Positions 8,407-19,500 of a stretch of DNA of 36,783 bases are shown here, in pieces. The stretch is from Bacteroidia bacterium (GTDB lineage Bacteria; Bacteroidota; Bacteroidia; JANWVE01), in NCBI GenBank assembly GCA_025057675.1, contig JANWVE010000007.1:1-36783 (forward strand), in the 5' to 3' direction. Position numbers and translations under genes: made by a program. The first letter of the stretch is position 1; each line of letters opens with the position of its first letter. The notes below the pieces were generated by a model. The model searched no databases. It was not told the origin of the DNA and saw only the letters and a list, made by a program, of their open reading frames with translations.

Positions 8407-9903
8407 TTATGCAATAAATAAAGTATTTATTATATCCGAAGGGGTAAGTGAAGTATTAGAGTACTGTTGTAATGCTTTTTGGGCTGCTACACCATGCCCA
8501 TACACACTAACTATAACCGCACTCTTGATTGCGTAAGATTGTGCTAAGGTACTAGTTAATATACCTGTGAGTATGTCCCCCGAACCCCCTTTTGCCATTC
8601 CTGAACAACCATTATCGGAAAAATAGATCGTCCCATCGGAAAAAATAAGTGTAGTAATAGCATCCTTGAGAACAATATCACATTCTTTTTTCATAGCAAA
8701 GCCTTTACAAGCTTCTATCCGAGATAAACTGTCCGAATAAGTATTTTGTAATAAACGTTCCGCTTCTTGAATATGAGGAGTTAACACCACTTTTTTACCT
8801 TCCAAAAAACCCCATAAATGAGAATTTTTTGCAAGTAAGTTAATTCCATCCGCATCAATGACAAAAGGACCTGAATAATGACTCAATACACTTTCTAATA
8901 AGGTTAAAGAACTTTTTTTGATACCCAAACCATGTCCTATGCCTACAGCATCAAACTTCTGTAAGTAGTTTGCTTTGTCCGTTTGTTTAGAGAAAATTTT
9001 TGTAGAGCAGAACATTGCTTCTGGAATAGCAACATTAAAAGCAGTTTGATGCCTACGATTAGACATAACGGTAAGTAACCCGCATCCTGAACGATAAGCC
9101 GCTTTTGCGGCAAGTATACCTGCCCCCGTTTTATCATCAAGTCCCCCTATTAGTAAAGCATGTCCGTAGTTGCCTTTGTGCGAAAATTTGGTTCTATGCT
9201 TGAAATGCGTTTGAAATACCCCATGGTTCAAACAAAAGTAGTTTGTTGAGGTTTGGGTATAATACTCTTGAGATAAACCAATATCTACTACATGCCAAGA
9301 TTGAATTTCTTTTGCCCATTCTTTGAGAAAAAATACTATTTTAGGCTGTTGAAAAGAATATACTTCATGACATTTTACCCATACACCTAAATTTTGCCGA
9401 TTATCTTCACTCATCAAACCTGATGGAATGTCAATAGAAATAATATAAGCACCACTCTGATTGATATGATGAATGCACTTTGCTAGAAGCGATTGAGAAT
9501 TTACACTGCGATTTAACCCTGTACCTAAAAGTGCATCTATAATATAATCGGGTTGAGGTAGAGTATCTACTTGTTCTAATGTATAAATAGGAATATTCTG
9601 CTTTTGTAACAGCTGATAATTTTGATAATTATCAGGACTGGCTTGAGTGATATCCCCTACATATATCACGTATACATTAGCGGAGTGCTTTTTCAGATAC
9701 CGCGCAAGAGCTAAGCCATCTCCCCCATTGTTTCCTGTTCCGCAAAATAAATGCACAGTTTTGTATGTAACATCATGGTTAATACATAATTGGTCGTATA
9801 AGCGCTGTACTGCTCTTTCCATCAAGTGGTAGGAAGAGATAGGTTCATGATTTATAGTGTATTTATCCCATTCTTGTATTTGTTTAGCAGTAAATAATTT
9901 CAT
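8407..9903 (-). CDS. nnr: Bifunctional NAD(P)HX epimerase / ADP-dependent NAD(P)HX dehydratase
   Basis: 498 residues, a fused YjeF_N plus carbohydrate-kinase-like domain. It repairs hydrated NADH and NADPH: the N-terminal domain epimerises the R form and the C-terminal domain dehydrates the S form using ADP. The N-domain shows the Gly-rich nucleotide loop CGTGNNGGDGLALARYL (54-70), DALLGTGL (123-130) and SIDIPSG (156-162). The C-domain shows VIDADGIN (348-355), LTPH (374-377) and MAKGGSGDILTG (436-447) with the catalytic Asp of GGSGD. Its ATG overlaps the rsgA stop by 4 bp (ATGA), so the two are translationally coupled. Repeat copy D follows directly. Confidence 0.95.
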   Translation of the reverse strand: MKLFTAKQIQEWDKYTINHEPISSYHLMERAVQRLYDQLCINHDVTYKTVHLFCGTGNNGGDGLALARYLKKHSANVYVIYVGDITQASPDNYQNYQLLQKQNIPIYTLEQVDTLPQPDYIIDALLGTGLNRSVNSQSLLAKCIHHINQSGAYIISIDIPSGLMSEDNRQNLGVWVKCHEVYSFQQPKIVFFLKEWAKEIQSWHVVDIGLSQEYYTQTSTNYFCLNHGVFQTHFKHRTKFSHKGNYGHALLIGGLDDKTGAGILAAKAAYRSGCGLLTVMSNRRHQTAFNVAIPEAMFCSTKIFSKQTDKANYLQKFDAVGIGHGLGIKKSSLTLLESVLSHYSGPFVIDADGINLLAKNSHLWGFLEGKKVVLTPHIQEAERLLQNTYSDSLSRIEACKGFAMKKECDIVLKDAITTLIFSDGTIYFSDNGCSGMAKGGSGDILTGILTSTLAQSYAIKSAVIVSVYGHGVAAQKALQQYSNTSLTPSDIINTLFIA

Positions 9904-10838
9904 AGTTTAGCATCTAACATTTGTAATATACCTAAGTAATTTTGATACCGTTGTGAATGAATTCTACCTTGTTCTAATGCATTTTTTACGGCACAATGAG
10001 GTTCATTAAGATGCAGACAATTACTGAATTTACAGTTAGAAAGGTAGGGTAAAAAATCAATATAATACCGACTTACCTCCTCTTTTTGGATATTAAAAAA
10101 ATCTAGTTCCTTAATACCAGGGGTGTCTATAATGTATGCGTTGTAATTAGTTAAAGGATACATAGTAGCCAAGGTAGTAGTGTGTCTGCCTTTACTGCTC
10201 CAATGAGAAATTTTACCTACTTTAAGGTTCAGGGAGGGTTGCAAAAAATTAAGCAAGCTGGATTTGCCAGTACCTGAATGCCCTACAATAGCACTAATTT
10301 TATCTTGTACAATACTTGCGACCAAAGATAAATAGGATTTATCTAACGTAGATATAAGTTTGCTTGTATATCCTATACTTTGGTACAAATGTATATAGTC
10401 TTGTACTTGTTTGTGCATAAGGTCATCATATAAGTCTGCTTTGTTCCAAATAATTATGCTATAAGGAATTTTGTATGCTTCTGTAATGACAAGCATACGG
10501 TCAATGAAACCGAGTGAAGTACGGGGCTGCGCCAAAGTAGCTAATATGATAAGTTGGTCAATATTGGAAGCAATGATATGTGCTTGCGTATGCTTGGATA
10601 TAGATTTGCGAATAATAGCATTTTTGCGGTCTTGAATAGCATAGATTAGACCATTACCATCATTTTGAAGGGTGAAATGGACGATATCTCCTACGGCAAT
10701 AGGATTAGTAGTATTCCATTCAGTTAAGCGAAGTTTGCCTTTTATGCGGCACTCTACTGTTTGATGTGATGAGTCTTGTGTAAGTACTGTGTACGAGCTT
10801 CCTTTTGAATGAGTAACAATTCCTATTTTTTGACTCAT
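9900..10838 (-). CDS. rsgA: Ribosome small subunit-dependent GTPase A
   Basis: 312 residues. RsgA (YjeQ) is a circularly permuted GTPase that checks late 30S subunit maturation. The order of motifs shows the permutation: OB-fold N-domain (about 1-75), then G4 NKAD (132-135), G1 GHSGTGKSS (186-194), G2 at T219-T221, and G3 DTPG (238-241). The C-terminal zinc knuckle is C269, C274, H276, C282 in CKFSNCLHLNEPHC. It is the first gene of a pair with nnr. No clear TAnnTTTG box lies just upstream; solo repeat end E lies between rsgA and rny. Confidence 0.96.
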   Translation of the reverse strand: MSQKIGIVTHSKGSSYTVLTQDSSHQTVECRIKGKLRLTEWNTTNPIAVGDIVHFTLQNDGNGLIYAIQDRKNAIIRKSISKHTQAHIIASNIDQLIILATLAQPRTSLGFIDRMLVITEAYKIPYSIIIWNKADLYDDLMHKQVQDYIHLYQSIGYTSKLISTLDKSYLSLVASIVQDKISAIVGHSGTGKSSLLNFLQPSLNLKVGKISHWSSKGRHTTTLATMYPLTNYNAYIIDTPGIKELDFFNIQKEEVSRYYIDFLPYLSNCKFSNCLHLNEPHCAVKNALEQGRIHSQRYQNYLGILQMLDAKL

Positions 10839-10876
10839 AGTGAATTACAAGATGGTTATGTTATTAGTTGGGGTAT

Positions 10877-10998
10877 CTGCGTGAGGCATGCGGAGGGTGC
10901 GTGAGCAGTGCGCAGCACCGAAGCGAAGCGCAGCCCTTAGCACGCCGACCTTGCCTGCATGAGCACATGCGAAACGCAGGCAAGGACACGCCCAAAAA
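10877..10998 (-). repeat. Solo end of the interspersed element (copy E)
   Basis: Only one GC-rich terminus is present, with no AT core: from CTGCGTGAGGCATGCGGAGG to GGACACGCCCAAAAA. It has a TGC-GTGA-GCA mini-hairpin and a perfect 10-bp terminal stem at 10949-10985 (CCTTGCCTGC/GCAGGCAAGG). It lies 9 bp after the rny stop, and in the rny direction it reads as end 1. This is either a remnant of deletion or a free-standing module. Confidence 0.88.
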
Positions 10999-11007
10999 TG
11001 AAATAAT

Positions 11008-12612
11008 CTATTTAGCATAAGCAATAGAACGCTTTTCACGAATTACAGTAATTTTGATTTGCCCGGGATACTGCATTTCATCCTGTATGCGGGTAGAAAT
11101 GTCATGAGAGAGAATATCTGCTTGCTGGTCAGATATTTTGTCAGCTTCTACCATAACACGCAGCTCCCGCCCTGCCTGTATAGCGTACGTTTTACTCACT
11201 CCAGGATAAGACATTGCAATAGCCTCTAAATCTTTTAAGCGCTTGATATAACTTTCTATTACCTCTCGCCTTGCACCTGGTCTTGCACCTGAAATAGCAT
11301 CACAAGCTTGAACAATAGGACTAAGTAAGGTAGTCATCTCAATTTCATCGTGATGCGCTCCGATAGCATTACATACATCAGGAGACTCGCCGTACTTTTC
11401 TGCTACTCGCATACCCAGTATAGCATGAGGAAGCTCAGGTTCATCGGTAATAACTTTGCCAATATCATGTAAAAGCCCTGCTTTTCGCGCCTTTTTAGGG
11501 TTTAAGCGTAGTTCTGCCGCCATAATAGCACAGAGATTAGCTACTTCTCGGCTGTGTTGTAATAGATTTTGTCCGTAAGAGGAACGATAACGCATTCTAC
11601 CTACAATTTTAATAAGTTCAGGGTGCAATCCTGTGATACCTAAATCTAGTACCGTTCTTTGTCCGATTTCAGCAATTTCTTCTTCAATATCGCGAGTTGT
11701 TTTTGCCACTACTTCCTCAATCCGAGCGGGATGGATGCGTCCATCAGCCACTAAACGCTGTAAAGCAATCCGAGCAATTTCTCTACGAACAGGGTCAAAA
11801 GCAGAGAGAATAATCGTCTCTGGGGTATCATCTACGATAATTTCAACTCCTGTTGCTGCTTCTAACGCCCGAATGTTACGCCCCTCTCTACCTATAATAC
11901 GTCCTTTGACTTCATCATTTTCAATGTTAAATACACTCACACAATTTTCAATAGAATGCTCAATAGCTGTACGCTGTATGGTCTGAATAATAATTTTACG
12001 TGCCTCTTTACTTGCGTTAATTTTAGCTTCATCCATGACACTTTTAACATAAGCCGATGCCTTAGACTGTGCTTCCTGCTTAATTTGTTCTATGAGCTGC
12101 TTTTTTGCATCTTCCGCAGATAAACCAGCTATTTTTTGCAATAATTCTAATTTTTCTTTATGAATCTGTTCAATTTCCTTCTGTTTGAGTTCTAATTTTT
12201 CTATTTTTTGTTTAACTGCTTCTTGTCCTTTGAGGTATTCTTCTTGCTGTTTTGCTACTATTTGTTGAGTTTTGGTAAATTCTTGTTGCTGTTTTTTAAA
12301 CTCTTCTATTTTTTGATGTAAAGCGGCTTCTTTTTGTTTTATTTTGTTTTCTAATGCGGTAATTTCTATTTGTTTTTTAGCTAATTCAGACTCATGCTGT
12401 ATTTTTAGTTCTCCAATTTTTTCTTTGGCTTCTAAAATTTTTTGATTTTTAAGATTTTCTGCTTTTGTTTCTGCTTCGGAGAGTATAAGTTTAGCTTTTT
12501 CTTGTGCATTGAGTTCTTGTTGTTTGAATATACTTTTTAAGAGATACCTACCTATCCCAAGCCCGACAGCTAAACTAACCCCTGACACTATAATATACAT
12601 GATGATTTCCAT
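11008..12612 (-). CDS. rny: Ribonuclease Y
   Basis: 534 residues from the ATG at 12612; the ATG at 12600 is an alternative, and the open frame runs further upstream only through a TTG. RNase Y is a membrane-anchored endoribonuclease that initiates mRNA decay. The order is textbook: one N-terminal membrane segment (about 5-24), a long Lys/Glu/Gln-rich coiled coil (about 30-210), a KH domain with [10 protein letters not shown] (237-246), then an HD domain with H353 in LQHSREV and the metal pair H382-D383 in LLHDIGKV. The gene is monocistronic, with its own promoter box and repeat elements E and F on either side. Confidence 0.96.
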   Translation of the reverse strand: MEIIMYIIVSGVSLAVGLGIGRYLLKSIFKQQELNAQEKAKLILSEAETKAENLKNQKILEAKEKIGELKIQHESELAKKQIEITALENKIKQKEAALHQKIEEFKKQQQEFTKTQQIVAKQQEEYLKGQEAVKQKIEKLELKQKEIEQIHKEKLELLQKIAGLSAEDAKKQLIEQIKQEAQSKASAYVKSVMDEAKINASKEARKIIIQTIQRTAIEHSIENCVSVFNIENDEVKGRIIGREGRNIRALEAATGVEIIVDDTPETIILSAFDPVRREIARIALQRLVADGRIHPARIEEVVAKTTRDIEEEIAEIGQRTVLDLGITGLHPELIKIVGRMRYRSSYGQNLLQHSREVANLCAIMAAELRLNPKKARKAGLLHDIGKVITDEPELPHAILGMRVAEKYGESPDVCNAIGAHHDEIEMTTLLSPIVQACDAISGARPGARREVIESYIKRLKDLEAIAMSYPGVSKTYAIQAGRELRVMVEADKISDQQADILSHDISTRIQDEMQYPGQIKITVIREKRSIAYAK

Positions 12613-12631
12613 ACATTTTTGAATAACTATG

Positions 12632-12639
12632 CAAATATA
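12632..12639 (-). promoter_or_regulatory. -7 box of rny
   Basis: On the minus strand the sequence reads TATATTTG, an exact TAnnTTTG match, 19 nt before the ATG at 12612. It supports that start and argues against the upstream TTG, which would lie inside the promoter. Confidence 0.55.
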
Positions 12640-12698
12640 TGAAAAAACAGCACTCAATTGTGTTGATTTAGGGGAGGTTTGTTATTTTTTAAGATACA

Positions 12699-13305
12699 TT
12701 TTTGGGCGTGTCCCTCGCTGCGCTCGGGTCGGCGTGCTGCGGGCTAACGGTGCTACACCCCACCCGCCCACCCCTGGTTATGGGGTCAAGGGCGTGGGCG
12801 AGGGGCTTCGCACCAAGCCTGACGGCTTGCCCTCCGCATGCCTCACGCAGAAAACGCAGCAAGCGTGCTAAACCTATCTATGAAAACTTTTACCTTGTAA
12901 GTAACTGAAAATGAACACTAAACAAGGTAAAAATATATTTTAATTTTGTAAATCGTTCAAAATCAATATAAAATAAGGTAAAACTTATGTATTCAAGATT
13001 AAAGGTTTGTGAGAAGTCTATGCATCCAAGGTTTAACCTTGCAAATGCTTGAAAATCCACGTAAAACAAAATAAGAAGAATATAGATAAAACAAGGTAAA
13101 AAATTTTAATCTTGTAAATGTCTGATAATCAATATTAAACAAGGTAAAGCAAACGTATGCATAAAAATAAGGTAAAACATCAAAAGGCTGCTGCGTGAGG
13201 CATGCGGAGGGTGCGTGAGCAGTGCGTAGCGCAAGCGAAGCACCGAAGCGATAGCGTAGCCCGTAGCACGCCGACCCGAGCGCAGCGAAGGGACACGCCC
13301 AAAAA
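12699..13305 (-). repeat. Interspersed palindromic element, copy F
   Basis: Complete reverse-polarity copy, about 607 bp, ending 16 bp from the comB stop. The left end is the long form with CAAGCC-TGAC-GGCTTG (reverse strand reads GTCA loop). Neither end has the variable terminal stem: both have only a short stem around the conserved GAGCGCAGCGA loop. The spacer before the core has diverged from the other copies near 12848-12885. Confidence 0.9.
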
Positions 13306-13321
13306 TCAAAAAATAACATTC

Positions 13322-14083
13322 TTACAGATCCGCATAGCTCTTTAAGCTCGCCTGAATAGGCTGCGGCAATTTAAGATTGTACAGATATCCATTTTCATAA
13401 GCAGGAATGACATCCGCTAAACTTTTTTGCAGACAAAATTCTATATCTCGCTGAATATTTAAGTGTGATAAGCGCTTAGCATGACTGCTCTCTTTCAAAA
13501 AAGCTTGAATATGATTTTGTGCCTGTACATATAGCAGCTCCGATGCATACACCGTATCTGACTCTGATGTGTAGCCATATTTTTTAAGCTCATGAACCAT
13601 TGAACCTGCGAAAAGAGTGTCTTCCAAATTAAACCTGTCTTTCCATCCTGCGCATAAGAATAAAATGTCTTCTTTCTGTTCTACTAGCCACTCTATCAAA
13701 GCACCTTGATTAGTAAAAGCACCTATGACAATTTTTTTAGCCTTTTGCTTTTGTGCTGTTTGAATAGCTCGAGTGCCATTAGTAGTGGTTAAAGCTATAA
13801 TCTTGCCTGCTAAAATGGGGTTCATGTAGTCAAAAGGGGAATTACCTAACACAAAACCAGGTAATTTCTCGCCATTTCGTTCTGCCGCACCTATATAGCC
13901 ATATTTTTGTATCAAATTAACGCATTCTTGCACACTTTCTACGGGATAAATTTTGTCTATCCCATAAGCAAATCCGACACAAATGCTGGAAGTGGCTCTT
14001 AAAATATCTATCACTACTACGATAGAGTTTTCTACAACATACAACGGTAATTGATGCGGAGTAAAACAAACTTCCAGGTTCAT
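13322..14083 (-). CDS. comB: 2-phosphosulfolactate phosphatase (ComB family)
   Basis: 253 residues from the ATG at 14083; a GTG at 14098 is in frame but lies inside the promoter box. ComB dephosphorylates 2-phosphosulfolactate to sulfolactate. Family landmarks visible are VIDILRATSS (24-33), GFVLGNSPF, LTTTNGTRA and LCAGWKDRFNLEDTLFAG, the last holding conserved acidic, likely metal-binding, residues. No comA or comC lies nearby. In Bacteroidota, sulfolactate chemistry may feed sulfonate metabolism, for example sulfonolipids, but that link is inference here. Confidence 0.9.
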   Translation of the reverse strand: MNLEVCFTPHQLPLYVVENSIVVVIDILRATSSICVGFAYGIDKIYPVESVQECVNLIQKYGYIGAAERNGEKLPGFVLGNSPFDYMNPILAGKIIALTTTNGTRAIQTAQKQKAKKIVIGAFTNQGALIEWLVEQKEDILFLCAGWKDRFNLEDTLFAGSMVHELKKYGYTSESDTVYASELLYVQAQNHIQAFLKESSHAKRLSHLNIQRDIEFCLQKSLADVIPAYENGYLYNLKLPQPIQASLKSYADL

Positions 14084-14087
14084 GCCA

Positions 14088-14095
14088 CAAAGGTA
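14088..14095 (-). promoter_or_regulatory. -7 box abutting the comB start
   Basis: TACCTTTG on the minus strand, an exact consensus match, ends 4 nt before the ATG at 14083. A leaderless or nearly leaderless comB mRNA is expected. Confidence 0.58.
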
Positions 14096-14263
14096 CACTT
14101 TATATTTTAATTAACGCATCTCTTAACAATATCTTGACAATTCAAAAATTTTAGAATGGTCAGGGTGTCAGGGATTATGCAGTATTTTGGGATTGATGTA
14201 TTTTAGTTTATTTCTTACAAAAATTGAGATAAATAGCAAAATATAAGTTTTGGGTATTGATAG

Positions 14264-14876
14264 TTTTTTGGGCGTGTCCTTGCCCACGTCTTGCTTTGCT
14301 CGTGTGGGCAAGGTCGGCGTGCTACGGGCTGACGGTGCTGCGCCCCACCCCCTGGGCAAGAGTAAAAGTGTGGGCGAGGGGCTTCGCACCGTGCTGACGC
14401 ACGCCCTCCGCATGCCTCACGCAAGTGGCAAGCAGACTAATCCCACTCATACAAAATATAATCTTGTAAGTACGTGAAAATGAGCATTAAGCAAGATAAA
14501 AATACATTTTAATCTTGTAAGTTTTTGAAAATCAATTGAAAATAAGGTAAAACTTGGATATTCAAAGTTAAAAGGGTTATCAAAAGTCTACGTGTTTAAA
14601 GTTTAACTTTGTACATGCTTGAAAATGAGTGAAAAACAAGATGAAATAACAGCATTTCAAGCAAGGTAAAAAACTTTAACCTTGCAAGTAGTTGATAATC
14701 AAGAATTAAAAAGGTAAAGCAAAGATATATCTAAAAACAAGGTAAAACGTCCAAAAGCTGCTGCGTGAGGCATGCGGAGGGTGCGTGAGCAGTGCGAAGC
14801 GCAGCGTAGCACCGAAGCGATAGCGCAGCCCGTAGCACGCCGACCCGAAGCGCAGCGAGGGACACGCCCAAAAAAA
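14264..14876 (-). repeat. Interspersed palindromic element, copy G
   Basis: Complete reverse-polarity copy, about 613 bp, only 5 bp from the stop of the SGNH gene. The left end is long-form, with terminal stem 14278-14313 (CCTTGCCCAC/GTGGGCAAGG) and a hairpin CGTGC-TGAC-GCACG at 14390-14403. That stem replaces the CAAGCC stem of copies A, D and F base pair for base pair. The right end is short and stemless. Confidence 0.92.
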
Positions 14877-14881
14877 TAATA

Positions 14882-16423
14882 CTAATAAGATTTATGCATT
14901 TTTCTCATTTTATACTCTGCATACTCATTCATAATGGCTTTGAATAGACTTTCCGCAATTAACTTACCCCCATCCCAAGAAAAGTGCATGTAATCCCCGA
15001 AAGCTAAATAAGGACGCGCTTTTTCTTGCCAATAAACAATAGAACCCTCCTCGCCCATCATTTTGAATAAATCCCAAAAAGCAACCCCCGCACGCTCCGC
15101 AGCACGCTTCTGGGCAGCTAATAAAGTCCTTATGTGCTTGTAACTTTGATACTTGCCATCTACTTTATGCGCCATATCTTGAACCCCTATAAAAATAATA
15201 CTTGCTTCGGGAAGTATCTTCTTGAACATCATCAAAGTTTCATAATAAATATCTTCCATTTTTTGGGCAATTTTCTCCGCATTGTGGTCGTGCATGTGTG
15301 AAACTACATTCCCACCGTACTCTAATATAACTAACTTGGTATTTGTAAGTTTGAGTTGTTTAGTCAAGATATTAGGGTTCATGATTTTGAGATTGTGTCC
15401 GCCATGCCCAGAAATACCATAGCAGCCTACATGAAAACCTGTTGAATCGTTGAGATAAATGCCATAAATATCAGGACTTTTTTGAGCAGAAAAAGATAAA
15501 GTAACTTTATGATGCCCACTTTTAGTAGCAAAATGTAAGATTCGGGGTTCTGTAGTAGGTTTGAGTAAAACTTGTCTTTCAGGTTCGTCATCTATTTTTA
15601 CGGTTAAAGAGCAAGGTACCTGGGCATTACCATACAATAAAGAAATACGATTGAAGTTAATGTATTCCTTCCAAAATTTTTCTGTGGTTTCAAAGGTGAT
15701 GTAAGCCTTGTAACGGTTAAAATCTAGTTTTTGGGTTGTATCTACGGATTCCTTTGGGGGTGAAAAACGAAAATGTACTCCCCCTATACCATAATTATTA
15801 GTCAGGTAGGGGTTTTCTGTTATGCCGTACATAACCCAATTACTGCTTTTAGAACGCTTCACTAAACGATTAGGATAGACATCTGTGAGGTCGTTAATAG
15901 CTACGTATCCTGGTCCGCTTCCTCCATATTGCTGCTGAAAAGCTAATCCCAAATCATGAGAAATGCGTCCTTTCATGAGCTGCGAGTCGCCATAGTGAGC
16001 AATATGAATAGCATTTTGAGTATATTCCATTTGTTCTAAAACCTTAAAAAAATTATCCATTGCGCTATTTCCTGATGCATCTTTGGGGTTAATCAGGGCT
16101 ATGCGTTTAGCATATTCAGAGGTGTCTCTTGTATAAGTGTTAGTGTCTTTGACAGCTAATTTTTTTTGCTTTTGATGAGTACTGTCTTTAGCTGAAATTT
16201 TTGATGGAATGATTTGGTTTTTCGGTTTTTTATCTTGCTGCAAAAGGGCTAGTTTATGTGCGTAGCTTTCTGTACTGTCTTTTTCAGGGATTAACCATTG
16301 GTTTAAGGTAGGGTATTTGAAAATTGAATTGGCAGGTAAAAATGAAAATAACCAAGCACATAAAAGCAAAGTCAGCTGCGTGCTTAAAATGAGTATGAAT
16401 ACCTTATTGTGAGTGTTCATCAT
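14882..16423 (-). CDS. Membrane-anchored SGNH/GDSL-type hydrolase
   Basis: About 512 residues counted from the second of two adjacent ATGs (16423 or 16420). A hydrophobic N-terminal segment (about 7-28) places the rest in the periplasm. A low-complexity Lys/Thr/Gln linker (about 45-105) precedes the catalytic domain. Block I is HYGDSQL with the nucleophile S146. Later blocks are the Gly of GISGHGG, EYGGN (block III Asn) and the D476-x-x-H479 pair in DYMHFS (block V). A beta-sandwich insertion of about 200 residues sits between block I and the rest, a layout known from cell-wall or glycan O-acetyl esterases. Deacetylation of peptidoglycan or exopolysaccharide is likely, but the substrate is not shown. 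No MBOAT acyltransferase is adjacent. Confidence 0.82.
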   Translation of the reverse strand: MMNTHNKVFILILSTQLTLLLCAWLFSFLPANSIFKYPTLNQWLIPEKDSTESYAHKLALLQQDKKPKNQIIPSKISAKDSTHQKQKKLAVKDTNTYTRDTSEYAKRIALINPKDASGNSAMDNFFKVLEQMEYTQNAIHIAHYGDSQLMKGRISHDLGLAFQQQYGGSGPGYVAINDLTDVYPNRLVKRSKSSNWVMYGITENPYLTNNYGIGGVHFRFSPPKESVDTTQKLDFNRYKAYITFETTEKFWKEYINFNRISLLYGNAQVPCSLTVKIDDEPERQVLLKPTTEPRILHFATKSGHHKVTLSFSAQKSPDIYGIYLNDSTGFHVGCYGISGHGGHNLKIMNPNILTKQLKLTNTKLVILEYGGNVVSHMHDHNAEKIAQKMEDIYYETLMMFKKILPEASIIFIGVQDMAHKVDGKYQSYKHIRTLLAAQKRAAERAGVAFWDLFKMMGEEGSIVYWQEKARPYLAFGDYMHFSWDGGKLIAESLFKAIMNEYAEYKMRKMHKSY

Positions 16424-16425
16424 GA

Positions 16426-16433
16426 CAAATTTA
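16426..16433 (-). promoter_or_regulatory. -7 box abutting the SGNH hydrolase start
   Basis: TAAATTTG on the minus strand lies 2 nt before the ATG at 16423 and 5 nt before the ATG at 16420. If transcription starts 5-7 nt after the box, the second ATG would be a leaderless start. Confidence 0.52.
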
Positions 16434-16550
16434 GTGATAGAAAGCAGTTGTACAAAACACATTTTTAACTATCAAATCTATTTTTTGGAAAAATATAGAG
16501 AGAACTTCTTATATTTTTTTATTATGACTAAAAGGGATTCTTGATCTTTT

Positions 16551-16581
16551 TAACCTGAAATAAATTTTTTTCATAATTTAG
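16551..16581 (+). promoter_or_regulatory. Putative promoter of the giant secreted protein gene
   Basis: TTG at 16551-16553, a 20-nt spacer, then TAATTTAG at 16574-16581 (one mismatch to TAnnTTTG). The ATG at 16589 follows after 7 nt, so the leader would again be very short. Confidence 0.4.
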
Positions 16582-16588
16582 CATAAAT

Positions 16589-19500
16589 ATGACTGAACCC
16601 CTTCGCTTAATCATAATCGGGCTATGTATTTGTATAGGCTTTATTAGCATAGCACAAAATCAATACTCCACAGACGCGGATAAATTTATTGAGGAATATG
16701 CTAGAAGTTTATCATCTACCAATCAGGCTACAGCGAAAGAACACGCAGAAGCCTTCAAAACCATGTGGATAAATAACACTCTGGATGCAAATCAAAAAAC
16801 AAAAACGATTGAAATCATTAATGCTATGCGGAAGAAAAGATTAGTTCCGCTTCAAGTAATGCTGCTTACCCAAACACTCATGCATTTGACACAAGGACAA
16901 AGGTTAATCTCTCTACCTGTAGATGAGTTGTTAAACATCAGTCAAAAGGTTGTAGAAAACGCTCAGAATTCTAGCGAAATACTCCGATTTATGACAAATG
17001 CGGAGTCTCTTATCCGTACAGGAATGCTCTATAAGGCAGGTAATAACGGTTGGTATGGCGAACTTCAAAACACAAAACTCTTTTACAAGGAAGGTGATAC
17101 CACAGCCACAGAAACTAACCCTATCCCTGCGGGTCCTTACTTACAGTTCTCTGCACCTAAAATAACCTATTCTAACCGCAGAGACTCTATGATTATCTAT
17201 GAGCCACAAGGAATTTTGAACCTATCTACTCAAACATACTACGGCACGAAAGGAAAAATGACCTGGGAACGCCACGGATCCCAATGGAAAGAAGTCTATG
17301 TAGATTTAGGTAAGTACAAAATCAATCTCAAAGAAGGTTTTGTACAAGATGATACTGTAACTTTTTACTATCCTAACTATTTGACTAAATCTGTAAAAGG
17401 CGGATTCAAAGACGTTCCCTCGGGGACTTTTGGTAAAAATGCTAATTATCCAATGTTTGTCAGTCATGATATGGACATAGAAATAACAGGCTTAGCAGAT
17501 AACATCAAATATAAGGGGGGTTTTACCTTGCAGGGAGTAACTAAAATAGGTTCTGGAAATGGAGAAAAAGACGCTATAATGACTATTAAAAAAAGTGGCA
17601 ATAACTACGTAAAGATAGGTACGCAATCCGTTTTATTAGACAGTACTGTGTATATTGCCCGACCTGCATCAGTTACAATTGTTGCGGGAAAGGACTCTAT
17701 TTACCACCCTGCTTTAGATTTTAAGTATGATACCCGAGTAAAATACTTGACCTTGTTACGAAACTTGAACCGCGGTGGAGATAATCGCGCGCGTGTCCCT
17801 ATTTTTGATAGTTATCACAAATTAGAATACGAATTTGATATTATTGAATGGTATTTAGACTCCAGTTTGATTCGTTTTAATAACATTCTTGACCGTGCAA
17901 ATAATAAAGCAGTTATCCGCTCTGCAGACTATTTTAGTAGAAATGAGTTTTTGAAATTGCAGAGTATATTTCCTGTTAATATCGTAGCATGGTTAGTGAA
18001 ATATCATAAAGAAAACCCCGAAGTACCGATGATTTTAGAGGACATCACAGATGAAATGAACGGTGGCAAGAACGCAGATAAAAAAAGTAATACAAAAACA
18101 GGGTTAGGAGTACGCCCTGTTCAGGTAGAAGCAGTAGTGATAGAAGCAGAAGCACAGGGCTATCTTAGATACAATCGTCAGACTCATGAGATAAAGCTTT
18201 TGCCAAAAGCTAATGACGCCATGTTAGCCTTAGCTAAATTCCAAAATGCCTACAACAAAAACCGTGAAAAATCTGAAAAAGGATTCAAAGCTCCACCCCC
18301 CAAACCCGATAAAGACTATGACCAAATACAGATGCTCTCCGCTATTGGTACAGTTGTAGTAAAAGATACAACTAAACATCTTAAACTACTTAACCAACTC
18401 CGCGACTACCAAAGTGTATTGATTGAAGAACGAGATTTATACAAACGTGAAATGGGTACTAAGAAGTTTGAAAATCAACGTAAAAAAGAACTAGAAGAGA
18501 AACAAAACGAAGTAAAACGCCTACAAGAACTCGCATCCCAAACTAAATCTGAAGCTGTTCGTAAAAATTATGAAAAAGATATTGCTATATTGCAAAAAGA
18601 AATTGAAAATCTTCAAAACCCTACCCCTCCTGACACAGTAATCAGGGTTAAGAAGTTCACTAAGTTTGCTAATATTCCTGCGGAAGAGGTTTATCCTTTA
18701 CTCAACAAGTTAGAATACGACTCCCTAGCTACTTACGACCCTAAAACTGATATTGTAGATATTACTAAAAAAGGTATCAAACGTTTAGATAGCGTTACAA
18801 CTGCCCAAGATACTATACAAAAAACTCAAGCAGAAAAAATCAAAGAAAGAAATAAAAAGAAAATTCCGAATGCAGAGTTAGACCTCAATACTATGCAACT
18901 CACCCTTAACGGAATAGAACCTTTTTACATGGGAGACTCTGTAAGCGTACGCGTACTACCAAAAAATGGGGTGGTAAAAGTAGATAAAAACCGTAGAATG
19001 ACTTTTGACGGTATTATACAAGCAGGAAAGTTAGACTTCTTTGGTGAGAAATTTACTTTTAGTTATGACAGCTTTTTGGTCAATCTTAACAATGCTAAAA
19101 TGAAATTCATGCTCCCCGATGTAGATGCCAAAGGTAACCCTATTCGCGACAATAACGGTAGAATGACTTACAGACCCTTAAAAACAGAGTTGAGTGAAGT
19201 AAAAGGAAAGCTGTACATTAGTGAACCTAATAATAAAAATGGTCTCGCAGTCAATCCTGTGTATCCAATTGTAGATGCAAATACAAAATCTAAGATATAC
19301 TACGATGATAAGGAAATTCAGGGCGGTGCATATAGTAAAGATAAAATGTATTTTGAACTTAACCCCTTTGTGATTGACAGTGTGGAAACTTTTAATGAAA
19401 ACACCATGAACCTTGGTGGAAGGTTTGTTTCAAACATATTTCCAACCTTCAATCAAACTATTCGGATCAATAAGGATAGAACACTTGGCTTCAAACACCA

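Noticed and set aside
12613-12657. TTG-started extension of rny
   Set aside because: It would run through the TATATTTG promoter box and put residues before the membrane anchor that the family lacks.
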